NCBI GenBank assembly: GCA_021399435.1
Contig: JAJTUP010000001.1
Location: forward strand, 3,658,001-3,722,000
Reading direction: 5' to 3'
Source: Diaporthe sp. PMI_573
Lineage: Eukaryota > Ascomycota > Sordariomycetes > Diaporthales > Diaporthaceae
Length of the DNA: 64,000 bases
In this document: positions 19,326-28,834 of the stretch, piece by piece
Numbering within the stretch: position 1 is the first letter of the stretch
Layout: the number at the start of each line of letters is the position of its first letter
The notes under the pieces: model-generated
Seen by the model: only the letters and a program-made list of their open reading frames with translations
What the model was told of the DNA's origin: nothing
Databases searched by the model: none
Program-made: the position numbers and the translations under genes

Positions 19326-20998
19326 ATGGACGCTATGGAGAAAGTGTCTATGGGAATGGGCAAGCCTCTCCCGCCAGAGCTGCCCGACCCGGACTTATAT
19401 ACGGTCGACTTCGACGAAGCAGACGATCCGCTACATCCATATAACTGGAGGCGATCCGCCAAGTACGGTTCGTCCCGACTGCAATTTTCAGATGACCGAG
19501 AGGCTCACAATACTTCTTCTGGCACAGACTCTTCGCCTCTATCCTGGTCTGCCTCGGGACCTACATCGTATCCTTCACCAGCGCCGTTTTTGCCCCCGCC
19601 ACCCAGGCAGCAAGCAACGATCTCGGCGTCTCGAGAGAAGTCGGGACACTGGGTACCACGTTGTATGTGCTTGGCTTCGCATGCGGCCCGCTGATCTGGG
19701 CGCCCGCGTCCGAGCTATGGGGCCGCCGGTGGCCGCTAACCATCTCGATGCTCGCCGGGGGCATCTTCACCGTTGCCTCCGCCGTAGCCAAGGACATCCA
19801 GACGCTGACCATATGCCGCTTCTTCGCCGGCGCCTGCGGCGCCGGCCAGCTCACCGTGGTGCCGGGCGTGCTGGCTGACGTCTTCGACAACACCTACCGC
19901 GGCGTCGCCATCTCGCTGTACGCCCTGACCGTCTTCGGCGGGCCCTTCACCGCCCCTTTCGTGGGTGGCTTCGTCACGTCTAGCTACCTGGGCTGGCGGT
20001 GGACGCTTTACATTCCCGCGGTCCTGAGTTTTGTTAACGGGGGTGTCTCGCTCTTCTTCCTGCGGGAGACGTATGCGCCGTGCATACTTGTCGAGAAGGC
20101 GGCTGCACTTCGCCGCCAGACTGGTAACTGGGGGATCCAGGCCCGCCACGAGAGGGTTGAAACTGACGCGAGGGCGTTGGTCGAGAAGTACTTTACTAGA
20201 CCGTTGCTCATGTTGGTGACAGAGCCTGTTATTCTTCTTGTGTCGATGTACATGTCATTCATCTACGGGCTCGTCTACTGCCTTCTCACAGCCTACCCCA
20301 TCGTCTTCGAGGAGGTACATGGCATAGCACCCGGCGTCAGTGGTCTCCCGTTCCTTGGCCTACTTATAGGGCAAGTGCTAGGTCTTGTCTTCATTCTCTC
20401 GAAACACTCGACATACGTGAAGAAGCTGGCGGAAAATGGGAACGTGCCGGTTCCTGAGTGGCGTTTAACACCCACTCTCATAGGAGCGCCTATATTTGCA
20501 ATGGGTATTTTCTGGTTAGTACAATGCTTACTTCAAGTAACTTGTTCAATGTTCGTATTGACGATGTCTAATCCCAACAGGTTCGGTTGGACTGGATTCG
20601 ATCCCGAGATTCACTGGGCCGCACCCACCCTCGCAGGCTTGTTCACTGGGTTTGGCATTCTGTGTGTCTTCCTACCTTGCTTCAACTATTTGATCGACGC
20701 TTATCTGCCACTGTGAGTTGCCTACAATTGAATTTGCTCCCACGCATGTTCAAAGGAAAGCTAACTTGTTTGTAACAGAGCCGCCTCAGCTGTCGCGGCA
20801 AACATTATGCTCCGCTCAGCGGTTGCAGCAGGGTTCCCGCTTTTCTCAAGGCAGATGTTCGAGAACCTGGGTGTACAATGGGCCTGTACTCTGCTCGGTT
20901 GTCTGGCGGTGATCATGATTCCGATTCCTTTTGCATTCAGAAAACTCGGCTCGCGTTTGAGAAGGAAGAGCAAGCTCCTCCAACAAGCTTCAGCATAG
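19326..20998 (+). CDS. MFS transporter, DHA1-type (putative multidrug/metabolite efflux)
   Basis: Four exons (19326-19462, 19528-20514, 20581-20712, 20779-20998) encode 491 residues. Introns are 65, 66 and 66 nt. The first joins YNWRRSAK to LFASILVCLGTYIVSF, restoring the usual NW..K-TM1 start of fungal DHA1 transporters. The third has GTGAGT and AACAG ends. About 12 hydrophobic helices are expected. The TM2-3 loop carries GRRWPL in place of the usual G-R-R-[PT], and GACGAGQLTVVPGVLADVF and YRGVAISLYALTVFGGPF lie in TM4-TM5. The C-terminal half has WTGFDPEIHWAAP. It probably exports small molecules across the plasma membrane by proton antiport; the substrate cannot be read from sequence. The second intron is 66 nt without a stop codon, so retention would add 22 residues in frame. 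Confidence 0.93.
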
Positions 20999-21126
20999 TG
21001 CTAGACCAACAGAGTAGATATCATTTTACCCAAGGGACATGTGACAAGGACCAGCATTGGTACCATATACGTCAACTCGTTCAAGACCGCACCATTCGGT
21101 TATTGGCAAACTAGACGCCACAGCTC

Positions 21127-22191
21127 TCAAGGCGCTGTGAATCGTGTCCAATCTTCCTTTCCTTTTCTTTCCTGCTTCGTGCGGAATAGAGACCAACTGC
21201 CTACATGACTAAATGATGATCCCAGCCGTAGCTCAAGTATCCTGGTCAGAGTGATCGCATTGATGGAGGCCGCGGTAGGGCTGCAAAGATACAAGCAGGC
21301 CGATGCCACCTCGTCCGGCTCGATCGGGCGATCAAGAGAAGTGGATTTCTTCAAGATCTCGGGCGTCTGTGGAATCCTCCGACATTCCTCCTCGCACGTC
21401 GGAGTCCTCACCCATGTTGTGCAGATTTGATTGACACGAATGCCTGCCCCTTTGAGATCGGTTGCTATTTTCGTTCATTGATCAGTGGTGAGTATAGTTA
21501 TGCGAGGGTTTGGACAATAACGTACCCGCAGCCCTTTGTGAAGCCCGTAACTGCATGTTTAGAGTTTGTGTAAAGTGCTTGCGCAGGCACCGCGATAAGT
21601 TTCATGGCTGAAGACACACTGAAAATAGATCCCCGGCCAGCATCTCGACCTCCGTGTCTTCCAAGACTGACCGTGAAAGGCTCCTGAGAGCGCATAATTT
21701 CCCCAACAGCACGTGTCACAAGGAAGACAGCTTTGGTGTTGATCCCAAGTACTCGATCATAATTGTCAGGATCTGTCTGATCGAACGGGACATAGGAAGA
21801 AACATCCACCTGTAACATATCGCAGTTAGCACATGTCAGTCAGTACTACGCCGTGTGCATGTCAACCCACCCCGAAAGCATTGATACAGTAATCGATACG
21901 GCCGAAGCGTTCTACGGCAAGTTTAACCATGGCATCCACAGACGAGGCGTCCGTGACATCAACCGAAGTCGAAATGCATTGATAGTCAGGATTGGATGCT
22001 AGGGCCTTGCTTCATTCTGAAGCTTCGGCTGCTCCCTTGGAATTGATATCCGCGAGCAATGCACCTTTGACACCAGCTTCAGCAAAGGTGTAGGCGACTT
22101 CTCGCCCAATACCACTGGCCGCCCATGGCAGAGATTGTGAGTCCCTAGTTTTTCGATCTGGGCAAGAGAGGCGGGGTAGTCCGTTGTGCAT
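21127..22191 (-). pseudogene. Short-chain dehydrogenase/reductase, broken
   Basis: Rossmann-fold SDR sequence can be read on the minus strand: AASGIGREVAYTFAEAGVKG (cofactor loop), an ADIN strand, VDVTDASSVDAMVKLAVERF, then an intron (21810-21870, GTGGGT...TTACAG). The next exon has GINTKAVFLVTRAVGEIM, IFSVSSAMKL and the catalytic YTNSK. A second intron near 21466-21525 leads to DLKGAGIRVNQICTTW and EPDEVASACLYLCSP. Damage: TGA at 22012-22014 interrupts the exon, one C-to-T change from an Arg CGA codon. The first residues before SGIG do not form a normal TGxxxGxG beta strand. The join at the second intron is one base out of frame. It probably encoded an NAD(P)-dependent oxidoreductase before decay. 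It lies just downstream of the MFS gene in opposite orientation. Confidence 0.8.
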
Positions 22192-22259
22192 TTACACCAA
22201 CGACGAGCTTTGCTCGGGTGTCCGCTTCGCGGCCGCAGCATCTATAGTGCTCACCACCC

Positions 22260-22422
22260 AACCTCCTATAGAACAACCTCCTATGGGATAACCTCCTACG
22301 GGATAGCCTCCTATAGCAACCTCCTATAGATAACCTTCTATAGAATGAACTCCTATAGCGTAGCCTCCTATAGGAAGACCTCTAGTTGGAATGTCTTCTA
22401 TCGAACAACTTTCTATTGAGTG
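22260..22422. repeat. Degenerate 15-bp minisatellite, about 11 units
   Basis: Successive units of 13-16 bp start AACCTCCTATAGAAC, AACCTCCTATGGGAT and AACCTCCTACGGGAT, then drift (AGCCTCCTATAGC, AACCTTCTATAGAATG, AACTCCTATAGCGT and so on) and fade out after AACTTTCTATTGAGTG. Most contain the palindrome CTATAG. The period equals five codons, and the minus strand shows a loose SIE(G/S)x pattern, but no complete gene. It starts about 70 bp upstream of the broken SDR gene. Confidence 0.88.
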
Positions 22423-23457
22423 ACCAGACCAGAGGTAGGCAAGCGACAGAGGCTCTATAAGCCATAGAGGCTCTACAATGACGTTTTCGATTTTTTTGGA
22501 ATGTGGCTGTGCTACCGTAATAATGTATTTGACAAGGGCAATACCGTTAAGTCGGAACTTGTCCATCGTCATGGGAGGGGATCTAGAGACAAAGCAGTTG
22601 ATCTTACTAGGTCGATTGAAGTCGATTCAGGACTATCATACTACAAGGAAAAAGTGTTGAGGCATCATAGGTTCAAGATTTGGATGGCCAGGCCAGGGGT
22701 GTAAGGGATACCATTTTATATATTAATCACTCTAAACTGCATGTTCAGCTTCTCCAACTAACAGACAACCTGCATAAAAAAGATTGATCCTGGATGATCG
22801 GCAGGATTGATGCTTGTATCCCTCTACATACCAACAAAAGCCCACATGCCAATATCACACTGTAAAGCATTCTACCTATGTTTTGGGTACTATTTATAGT
22901 GTGGTCTATCAATATGACTTCCAATAGAGTAGAGAGAATGATTGGTAATTAGTACTGTAATAAGCAGACATGTTACGCTGTGGTCCAAGAGACGCATGTA
23001 TGACCCTGATGAGCTCGTTGAATTGCGGGCTTAATTACAATGCTTCTTCACGCAACTACTTTATGTGGCTTCATGGTACGCAAGTCCTATGCGCATGTGA
23101 GACACTTGCAAGTTTCTCCTAATCGTATCACGAGTCTTGATTTTCTATAATTAGTCATTGCGGTGAATTGATTATGTTTCATCATGTTTATAAGTGTGCC
23201 TGTTTACCTGTTCGGCACGCCCTGTTTGGTGTTTGGCCACAGCAAGCTGAACCCCGCCTCTACCTTCCGCCCCCGCAAGAGCTTGTGCCTCCACACACAT
23301 GTCTATAACTACACCACATCATGAGCCAAAGTCCCCGTTGTGCGAGTTGTTCGACGCATCGCTTTTCAGGAAAGGTTTAGAAGCCAGCGTATCACGACCT
23401 CGAATACAAATTGGTGCGAACAATCGGATCAGCTCGCCTAGTTGAACCACCAGGATA
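22423..23457. other. AT-rich gene-free interval
   Basis: About 1 kb, visibly richer in A/T than its surroundings, especially 22700-23180. It contains short inexact duplications such as GAGGCTCTATAAGCC / GAGGCTCTACAATG (22449-22480) and no gene I can support. The composition could reflect old mutated repeat DNA, but no transposon domain was recognised. The last 250 bp, higher in GC, are the likely promoter of the gene at 23458. Confidence 0.5.
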
Positions 23458-24399
23458 ATGACCGAGAGCGATTGGCCTGTTCGGAGAGTGCTTCTTCATC
23501 CTCCTCCGATCGACGAGGTGGCTGCCGCGGTACGCAACGGACTTCAGTCGAACTTCGGCACGTCGAGTGCTTCGATTTCCGTCCCGCCCGACCTGCGACA
23601 GCCCCCGTTCCACCTCGCTGGGCCGGGCCTCTCCGGAAATCCGCGCGTCGCAGACATAGGCGGTCAGAGAAACCTCTTTCCCGAGTTTAATCTGGACAAA
23701 CGGTACGACTTGGTCAGAATTTCCGAGCTAATGGAAATGAAGAGTGGTGTCCTGATCGGAGCAGGCGCCGGGCCCTTCTTCGACCTGGGACGTAACATAG
23801 AGCTGATGCCAAACATTGCGTTTGGTTCTGCCTCGGGCGGGGAACTGAGAAACTGCACCCGCTATGCCAAGGTGCTGGACGACGGGCGCGCTGTATGCGA
23901 GGAGATTGGCACCTCGACGGGTTGCGCGCTCATGTGTAACCTTTTCGGCTGCGACGGCGAAGCGGGATCGTTGCTGCACATCAGGGCAAAAGGCAGGAGA
24001 GGGAGACTGAACTTCACGGAGGCTATTCAGAAGGGCCTTGCAGATATCTACGGCGACCGGCTGATCAGCTTGGGTGGCGTGTTCGTCGTTCGCTCGGGCA
24101 AGTTGAAGATGCATGTGATGCCGGACTTTCCTGATGAGCCATTCGCGTGTCGTGAAGACGTCGACAAGTGGCTCCATTTCTTCGACATGGACACACCCAT
24201 GGTCTGCTTGTCCGTCCTCCATTCTGGCGACGACAAGGACCTCGGACTCAGGAAAGAGCATACCCATTGCTTTGGGGCCGACGGTGCTGAGGACAACCGG
24301 AGGGGCGGTCACTACCATTTCGATTTAGATGAAACGATGGACACAGTGGAGTATGAAGGGTGGTTCAATGTCGCCGAAATCCTGTACAAGATCGACTAG
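23458..24399 (+). CDS. C11orf54/PTD012-like DUF1907 protein, putative zinc-dependent ester hydrolase
   Basis: A single exon encodes 313 residues with ATG at 23458. It matches the DUF1907 family over its whole length: GLSGNPRVADIGG near 62, MEMKSGVLIGAGAGPFFDLG, PNIAFGSASGGELRNCTRYA, and the C-terminal metal site with KEHTHC (His268, His270) and GGHYHFD (His285, His287). The human homologue binds one zinc through three histidines in this region and hydrolyses p-nitrophenyl acetate in vitro; its physiological substrate is unsettled. There is no targeting sequence. Length is normal for the family (about 315). It lies just outside the accessory island and looks intact, with codon use similar to the housekeeping genes. 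Confidence 0.93.
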   Translation: MTESDWPVRRVLLHPPPIDEVAAAVRNGLQSNFGTSSASISVPPDLRQPPFHLAGPGLSGNPRVADIGGQRNLFPEFNLDKRYDLVRISELMEMKSGVLIGAGAGPFFDLGRNIELMPNIAFGSASGGELRNCTRYAKVLDDGRAVCEEIGTSTGCALMCNLFGCDGEAGSLLHIRAKGRRGRLNFTEAIQKGLADIYGDRLISLGGVFVVRSGKLKMHVMPDFPDEPFACREDVDKWLHFFDMDTPMVCLSVLHSGDDKDLGLRKEHTHCFGADGAEDNRRGGHYHFDLDETMDTVEYEGWFNVAEILYKID

Positions 24400-25133
24400 G
24401 CTTGGGGTCAGCCTTTTCGGAGCTCAGTATGCCGCAACTCAGCCATCCACCGCGCCGTTTCGACAGGTGGGTTTGGACATGCGAGCCCAGAAGATAGCAG
24501 AGTCAGGGCCACCATGCAGTTGCAGAATATGTAGGTTTGGGTGTTGATGCCCCTTACGGCCCGAGAAGTTCGAAGTTGCTGCTGGTCGCAATGCGGGTGT
24601 GACGAGGCACATTTTGGGTCACTGTTTCCTACAAGGAGCAGTGTTCTCATCATTCGATAGCTATGTAAATAGGATCGTCGCAAGGGACACAGCTCTCGGG
24701 GTGGTAGATAGTGTCGTAATGCCAGCTCCAGGTACCCCCACCCCTGGCACAAGCCCACCTGGGCGGCTTGGAGCTCCAAACGAAGGAACCCTGGAAACGG
24801 GTGCAGCTTACGTCTCGCCGGGGACAGCACGGAGTACGGCACAATGCCGAAGGTACGTAAGGTAGTCAGTCTCTCTCCGGAATCAACCCATCTCTTTGAT
24901 ATTACTTCTGCAATTATTGCACATGACAGCAAGCACTCATCTCTGTCAGAACGACGCCCACCTGATCAATTGATTCCGCCCTGTCCGCGAAGCCCTCAGC
25001 GTTCCAGTATCGCCGACGTGCACCGTTGAAACACGCGCCACATCGTCTCATCTTGGAGGGTGACGCCGGCTGAGAGAGCGTTCGCACCTCAAAAGGTTGA
25101 CAAGACAGGTCTTGCGCCGATACAGCAGTCACC
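24400..25133. other. Intergenic, promoter region of the kinase gene
   Basis: There are 734 bp between two plus-strand genes. Short frames on both strands (for example 24408-24932 minus) have no domain or splice support. No RNA gene is seen. Confidence 0.5.
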
Positions 25134-26599
25134 ATGGCGCAAGTATTCCTCGACCTCATCACCTCCTTCGGGAACTGCCTGAACTGCTTTCCCGGTTCTC
25201 CGTCGCTCAAGATCAACGGTCGCAACTTCAAGATTCTGAGATTACTCGGCGAGGTAGGCCAGCTTCCATTCCCATTCAGAAGCAGAACACCGGGCTCACG
25301 TGCATGTTCCCCGACAGGGCGGCTTCTCCTACGTCTACCTTGTCCAAGACACGTCGACCTCCGAGCTATTCGCCCTGAAAAAGATACGATGTCCCTTCGG
25401 CGCCGAGTCCGTCGCACAGGCCATGAAGGAGGTCGACGCATACAAGCTCTTCGCCAACACGCCCGGCATAATCCACAGCGTCGACTATGCCATCGCCTCG
25501 GAGCGCGGCGGCGGCGAGGCCTCCAAAACGGTCTACGTCCTGCTGCCTTACTACAGGAGGGGCAACCTGCAGGACCTCATCAACGCGAATCTCGTCAACC
25601 ACACCAAGTTCCCCGAGAAGAAGCTCATGCACCTGTTCCTCGGCGTCTGCCGCGGGCTGAGGGAGATGCACATCTACACGGGGCCCGGCAGCGGGGGGGA
25701 CGCGGGACCGGAGAGGATGGAGATGCGCGTCGACGGCGTCGACGAAAACGTTGAGGCGGCGCAAGGTAGGTCGAAGAGGAACCAGGAGTCAGGCGGAGCA
25801 GACGAGGACGACGAGACAGAGCAGCAGAGGCCGCTGATGCACGGGGACGAGGGCGTACCCGAGGGGGAGATCAAGAGCTATTCGCATAGGGATATCAAAC
25901 CTGGTAAGGATTCCGCCTGCCACCCGCTCTTCTTGGAACTGTGTGTGCGGGGGGGGGGGGGCGCGCTGACATGCACCAGGCAACATCATGATCGACGACA
26001 CTGGATCGGCACCAATCCTCATGGACCTAGGCTCTATCTCCGTCTCCCCAATCCCCATCACATCCCGGTCCCTCGCCATTGCGACACAAGACACAGCAGC
26101 AGAGCACAGCACGATGCCATATCGCGCGCCAGAGCTCTTCGACGTCAAGACGGGGACCGTGATCGACACAAAGGTAGATATCTGGTCGATGGGGTGCACG
26201 TTGTACGCCTGCCTCGTAGGGAAATCGCCCTTCGAGATGCGTAGTGACGAGACAGGAGGCTCGCTAAGTATATGCGTGCTGGGCGGGGACTGGCGCTTCC
26301 CTGATGAGGGGCCTGGCGGGACGAAGAGGAAGGCGCCGGTCAGGAGAACCAACACCGGGATGGGCCAGGCCGGTGGTACGAATGGTGCGGCAGAGGATCT
26401 TGTAATCAGTGATCCCATAAAGGAGGTCGTAAGGAAGTGTTTGAGTGTGGAGCCGAGTGAGAGGCCTGACATGTGAGTACCCTTGTCCTAATCTAATGGT
26501 GTCGGTTGAGGTTCTCACTGACTTTATGCCCACAGAGATGAGTTGATCAGGATGGTTGAGACGGTAGTCGACGAGCTGCCCGAGGATGACTCGACGTGA
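25134..26599 (+). CDS. STK16/Env7-type serine/threonine kinase (NAK family)
   Basis: Four exons (25134-25253, 25318-25903, 25980-26472, 26536-26599) encode 420 residues; every junction is GT-AG and in frame. The N-terminus has a Cys pair (NCLNCFP) that could be palmitoylated, as in STK16 and yeast Env7, which act at Golgi and vacuole membranes. The glycine loop GEGGFSYVYLV spans the first intron. The VAIK lysine is in FALKKI, the catalytic loop is SHRDIKPGN, and the metal-binding DFG is DLG (MDLGS), as expected for this subfamily. PYRAPELFDV is the APE motif, and DIWSMGCTLYA follows. A charged insert of about 60 residues (roughly 185-245) precedes the catalytic loop. The third exon's acceptor is preceded by a run of 13 G residues. 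The likely role is vesicle or vacuole traffic. Confidence 0.94.
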
Positions 26600-27063
26600 G
26601 CTATCTTGGGCTGGATGTGTGAGCCTTTCATGTGAACCAATGTACCCATTTCTTTTACGGACGATAGTCTCTAGGGTCTAAGTGACTTCGCGGCGTCAGG
26701 GCTCTGCGCATGGCTCAGAATGAGTAGTAATGCAGCGAAGAATCTCGACGAGTTAGAAGGAGCATACATGAATACCAATTGGTAGTGTATGCATGTTCTT
26801 GGGGGGGGGATGGGGTTGTTCTATATCAATTGGGCGGGCCCGGCGTTCGAGGTTGTTGATGGAATACCTCTGGCGTGAGATCTACCTAAATGGGATCAAA
26901 TGAAAATCGCAGCTTCTTTTCCTGTGAACGTCACCAAGTCCCACCATGTCAAGCGAATCAAGCATCAACACTCCAAAACCACCTTGAACCCCCGTCCAAT
27001 ACTCTGAACTTCTCATAGAACATTTTTGGTGTGACTGCTGCGGAAATTTGGAACATCAACGCA
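26600..27063. other. Intergenic with GPATCH11 leader
   Basis: There are 464 bp between the kinase stop codon and the GPATCH11 ATG. It contains a 9-base G run at about 26801-26809 and a short upstream frame at 26946-26987, listed separately. No other feature was recognised. Confidence 0.45.
26946..26987 (+). promoter_or_regulatory. Upstream ORF of 13 codons before GPATCH11
   Basis: An ATG in a strong context (CCACCATGT) opens MSSESSINTPKPP and stops at TGA, 76 nt before the chosen GPATCH11 start at 27064. The two frames differ. If it is within the transcript it should lower or regulate translation of the main frame. The transcript start is unknown. Confidence 0.4.
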
Positions 27064-28275
27064 ATGCGACATTTCGGTAGCAAAACTGAGGAGTCCGGCA
27101 GCCTTGGCCGCCAAAACAGCGTGGATGAAGCCGGCCCCACCACATCGGCATCACCCCCAGGTTTCGACAGATATCAGGACGCAGACGCAGTAAAGGGAGG
27201 AGTAGAGGAGGATGAGGAAGAAGAAGAGGACGACTACATGAACATGACCTTCGACGACCCGCCCGCCAAGCAGCCAGAGACATCCCTGCAGCGCAGCCAG
27301 CGCCTGCGGAAAGAAGGCCTGAAGCGCGGCATCGTGGCGTCCAAGGCGGAGCTCGCGGCGCAGGAGCGGCAGAGGCGCGAGGAAGGCCTCTCGAGATCTC
27401 TCATCACCGGCGCGGCGGAACCTTCTGACAGGACGGGGGCGGCTTCCTCAGCAGCCAATCCGCCAAAGACCAAGAGCAAAGGGCTGGCGATGATGGCCAA
27501 GATGGGGTTCACCCCCGGCTCCGCGCTGGGTAGCCGCGACAACCCGACGGCGCGCAGCGAGCCGCTCCGCATCGAGACCAAGGAGGACCGGGGCGGCATC
27601 GGCGCCGACGCCGACAAGAAGAGGAAGCTCGCCGAGGCGGCGGAGGCTGCGGGCGCTGACAAGCGCGCGCGCCTCGAGGAGCTGGGCGACTACAGGGTGC
27701 GCATGGCGCGGGAGCGGGACGCGGCGCGCAAAGAGAAGCTGGTCTTTGCCGCGCAGAAGGTCGCGGAGAAGATGGACGAGGACGACGGGGGCGCCTCAAC
27801 CCTTGCTGCTGGCGGTGAGGTTGGCGGCAAGGCGAAGGCGTCGTCGTCGCGGCCGCTCAGGTCCGTCCCTGTAGTCTACCGCGGCCTCGTGCGCCGCCGC
27901 GAGGAGGCAGAGCGCGACCGCAGGATGCGGTATGACCTCGAGCAGAGCAGCGGCGGGCTGTCGGCGAGGCTGCCGGCGTACGAGGACGAGGGCATGGACG
28001 ACGACGACAAGATGGCCCTGGGCGGTGGCGGTGGTAGCGGCGCCGCCGGGGCCCGCACGGAGAAGAAGAACAAGACCGTCTACATGCCGGCCGACGACCT
28101 GGACGAGGAGGACGCGGAGCTGGACGAGTTCGAGGCGCTCGAGGTGGACGACAAGCTGGCGAGGCTCGTCGCGTGCCTGAGGGAGAGGCACCGTTATTGC
28201 TTCTGGTGCAAGCTTGCCTACCCCGATGAGGAGATGGAAGGCTGCCCTGGGTTGACTGAGGAGGACCATGATTGA
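27064..28275 (+). CDS. GPATCH11: G-patch domain-containing protein 11 (GPATCH11/CCDC75)
   Basis: A single exon encodes 403 residues from the first in-frame ATG at 27064; an in-frame GTG upstream is not a plausible start. The family order is visible: an acidic leader with DDYMNMTFDD, a basic helix (QRSQRLRKEGLKRGI), a G-patch at about 137-182 (KSKGLAMMAKMGFTPGSALG and later EDRGGIG), a Lys/Arg/Glu-rich coil with GDYRVRMARERDAARKEK, and the C-terminal DUF4187 block with HRYCFWCKLAYPDEEM and CPG. G-patch proteins activate DEAH helicases in splicing or ribosome assembly; this family is spliceosome-linked in animals. The G-to-C run of Gly/Asp residues at 300-330 is a low-complexity insert. Longer than vertebrate forms (about 285), as in other filamentous fungi. 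Confidence 0.93.
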   Translation: MRHFGSKTEESGSLGRQNSVDEAGPTTSASPPGFDRYQDADAVKGGVEEDEEEEEDDYMNMTFDDPPAKQPETSLQRSQRLRKEGLKRGIVASKAELAAQERQRREEGLSRSLITGAAEPSDRTGAASSAANPPKTKSKGLAMMAKMGFTPGSALGSRDNPTARSEPLRIETKEDRGGIGADADKKRKLAEAAEAAGADKRARLEELGDYRVRMARERDAARKEKLVFAAQKVAEKMDEDDGGASTLAAGGEVGGKAKASSSRPLRSVPVVYRGLVRRREEAERDRRMRYDLEQSSGGLSARLPAYEDEGMDDDDKMALGGGGGSGAAGARTEKKNKTVYMPADDLDEEDAELDEFEALEVDDKLARLVACLRERHRYCFWCKLAYPDEEMEGCPGLTEEDHD

Positions 28276-28834
28276 TTGTATGTGCTCAGCTGGGGGAACA
28301 TTCAGAGCATGCCTTGACGCTCAAACGCCGGCAGTGGTCCTGCCGAGCTCCCAGTGGCCGAATATATCTCTAGACAGACGACTTTATTCGATCTGGGCGG
28401 TGTCTCCCTGCAATGTCACAGTACTTACTGTATGATCAAGCAAAGCTATAAAATTAGAATCGTTGATGCACAAAGTAATCACGAATCACAGAGATTAAGC
28501 TCGAAATTGAGTTGATGAATGTTTCTCTTTATTCTCTGCGCCTAGATGATTCAGTCCAGTCCAAACATTGTGAACCAGACTCCCAAAGCTATGTCAGGCT
28601 ATCCACTGTCCATTCCCGTACCGATTCCCAAGCGTCAAAAACGGGGCGACTCAGATACCCTTCCCATATGTATGCATATCCACGCTCAAATGAAGCGCCG
28701 ACACGGGTATCCGAATTATTACACGAGAATGAAAGCTCCTGAACTCCTGAACAAGTAAAAGCCCTTTGAAGTTATGCCAAAACTCACATGCCGTGTGCGC
28801 GTTTCTCTATCTTCCTGCCCCGTACCCCGTTCCT
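28276..28834. other. Convergent intergenic, 3' UTRs
   Basis: This is 559 bp between the GPATCH11 stop and the 3' end of the next minus-strand gene. Short overlapping plus frames (28512-28758) show no conserved pattern. Nothing further was recognised. Confidence 0.45.

Noticed and set aside
19463..19500. Shorter 38-nt first intron in the MFS gene
   Set aside because: Frame would be kept, but 38 nt is below the usual minimum and the 65-nt alternative (CACAG acceptor at 19527) restores the canonical TM1.
22324..22572. Minus-strand frame across the minisatellite with SIE(G/S)x pattern as a pentapeptide-repeat protein
   Set aside because: Unit lengths vary between 13 and 16 bp, which breaks the frame; no start or domain context.
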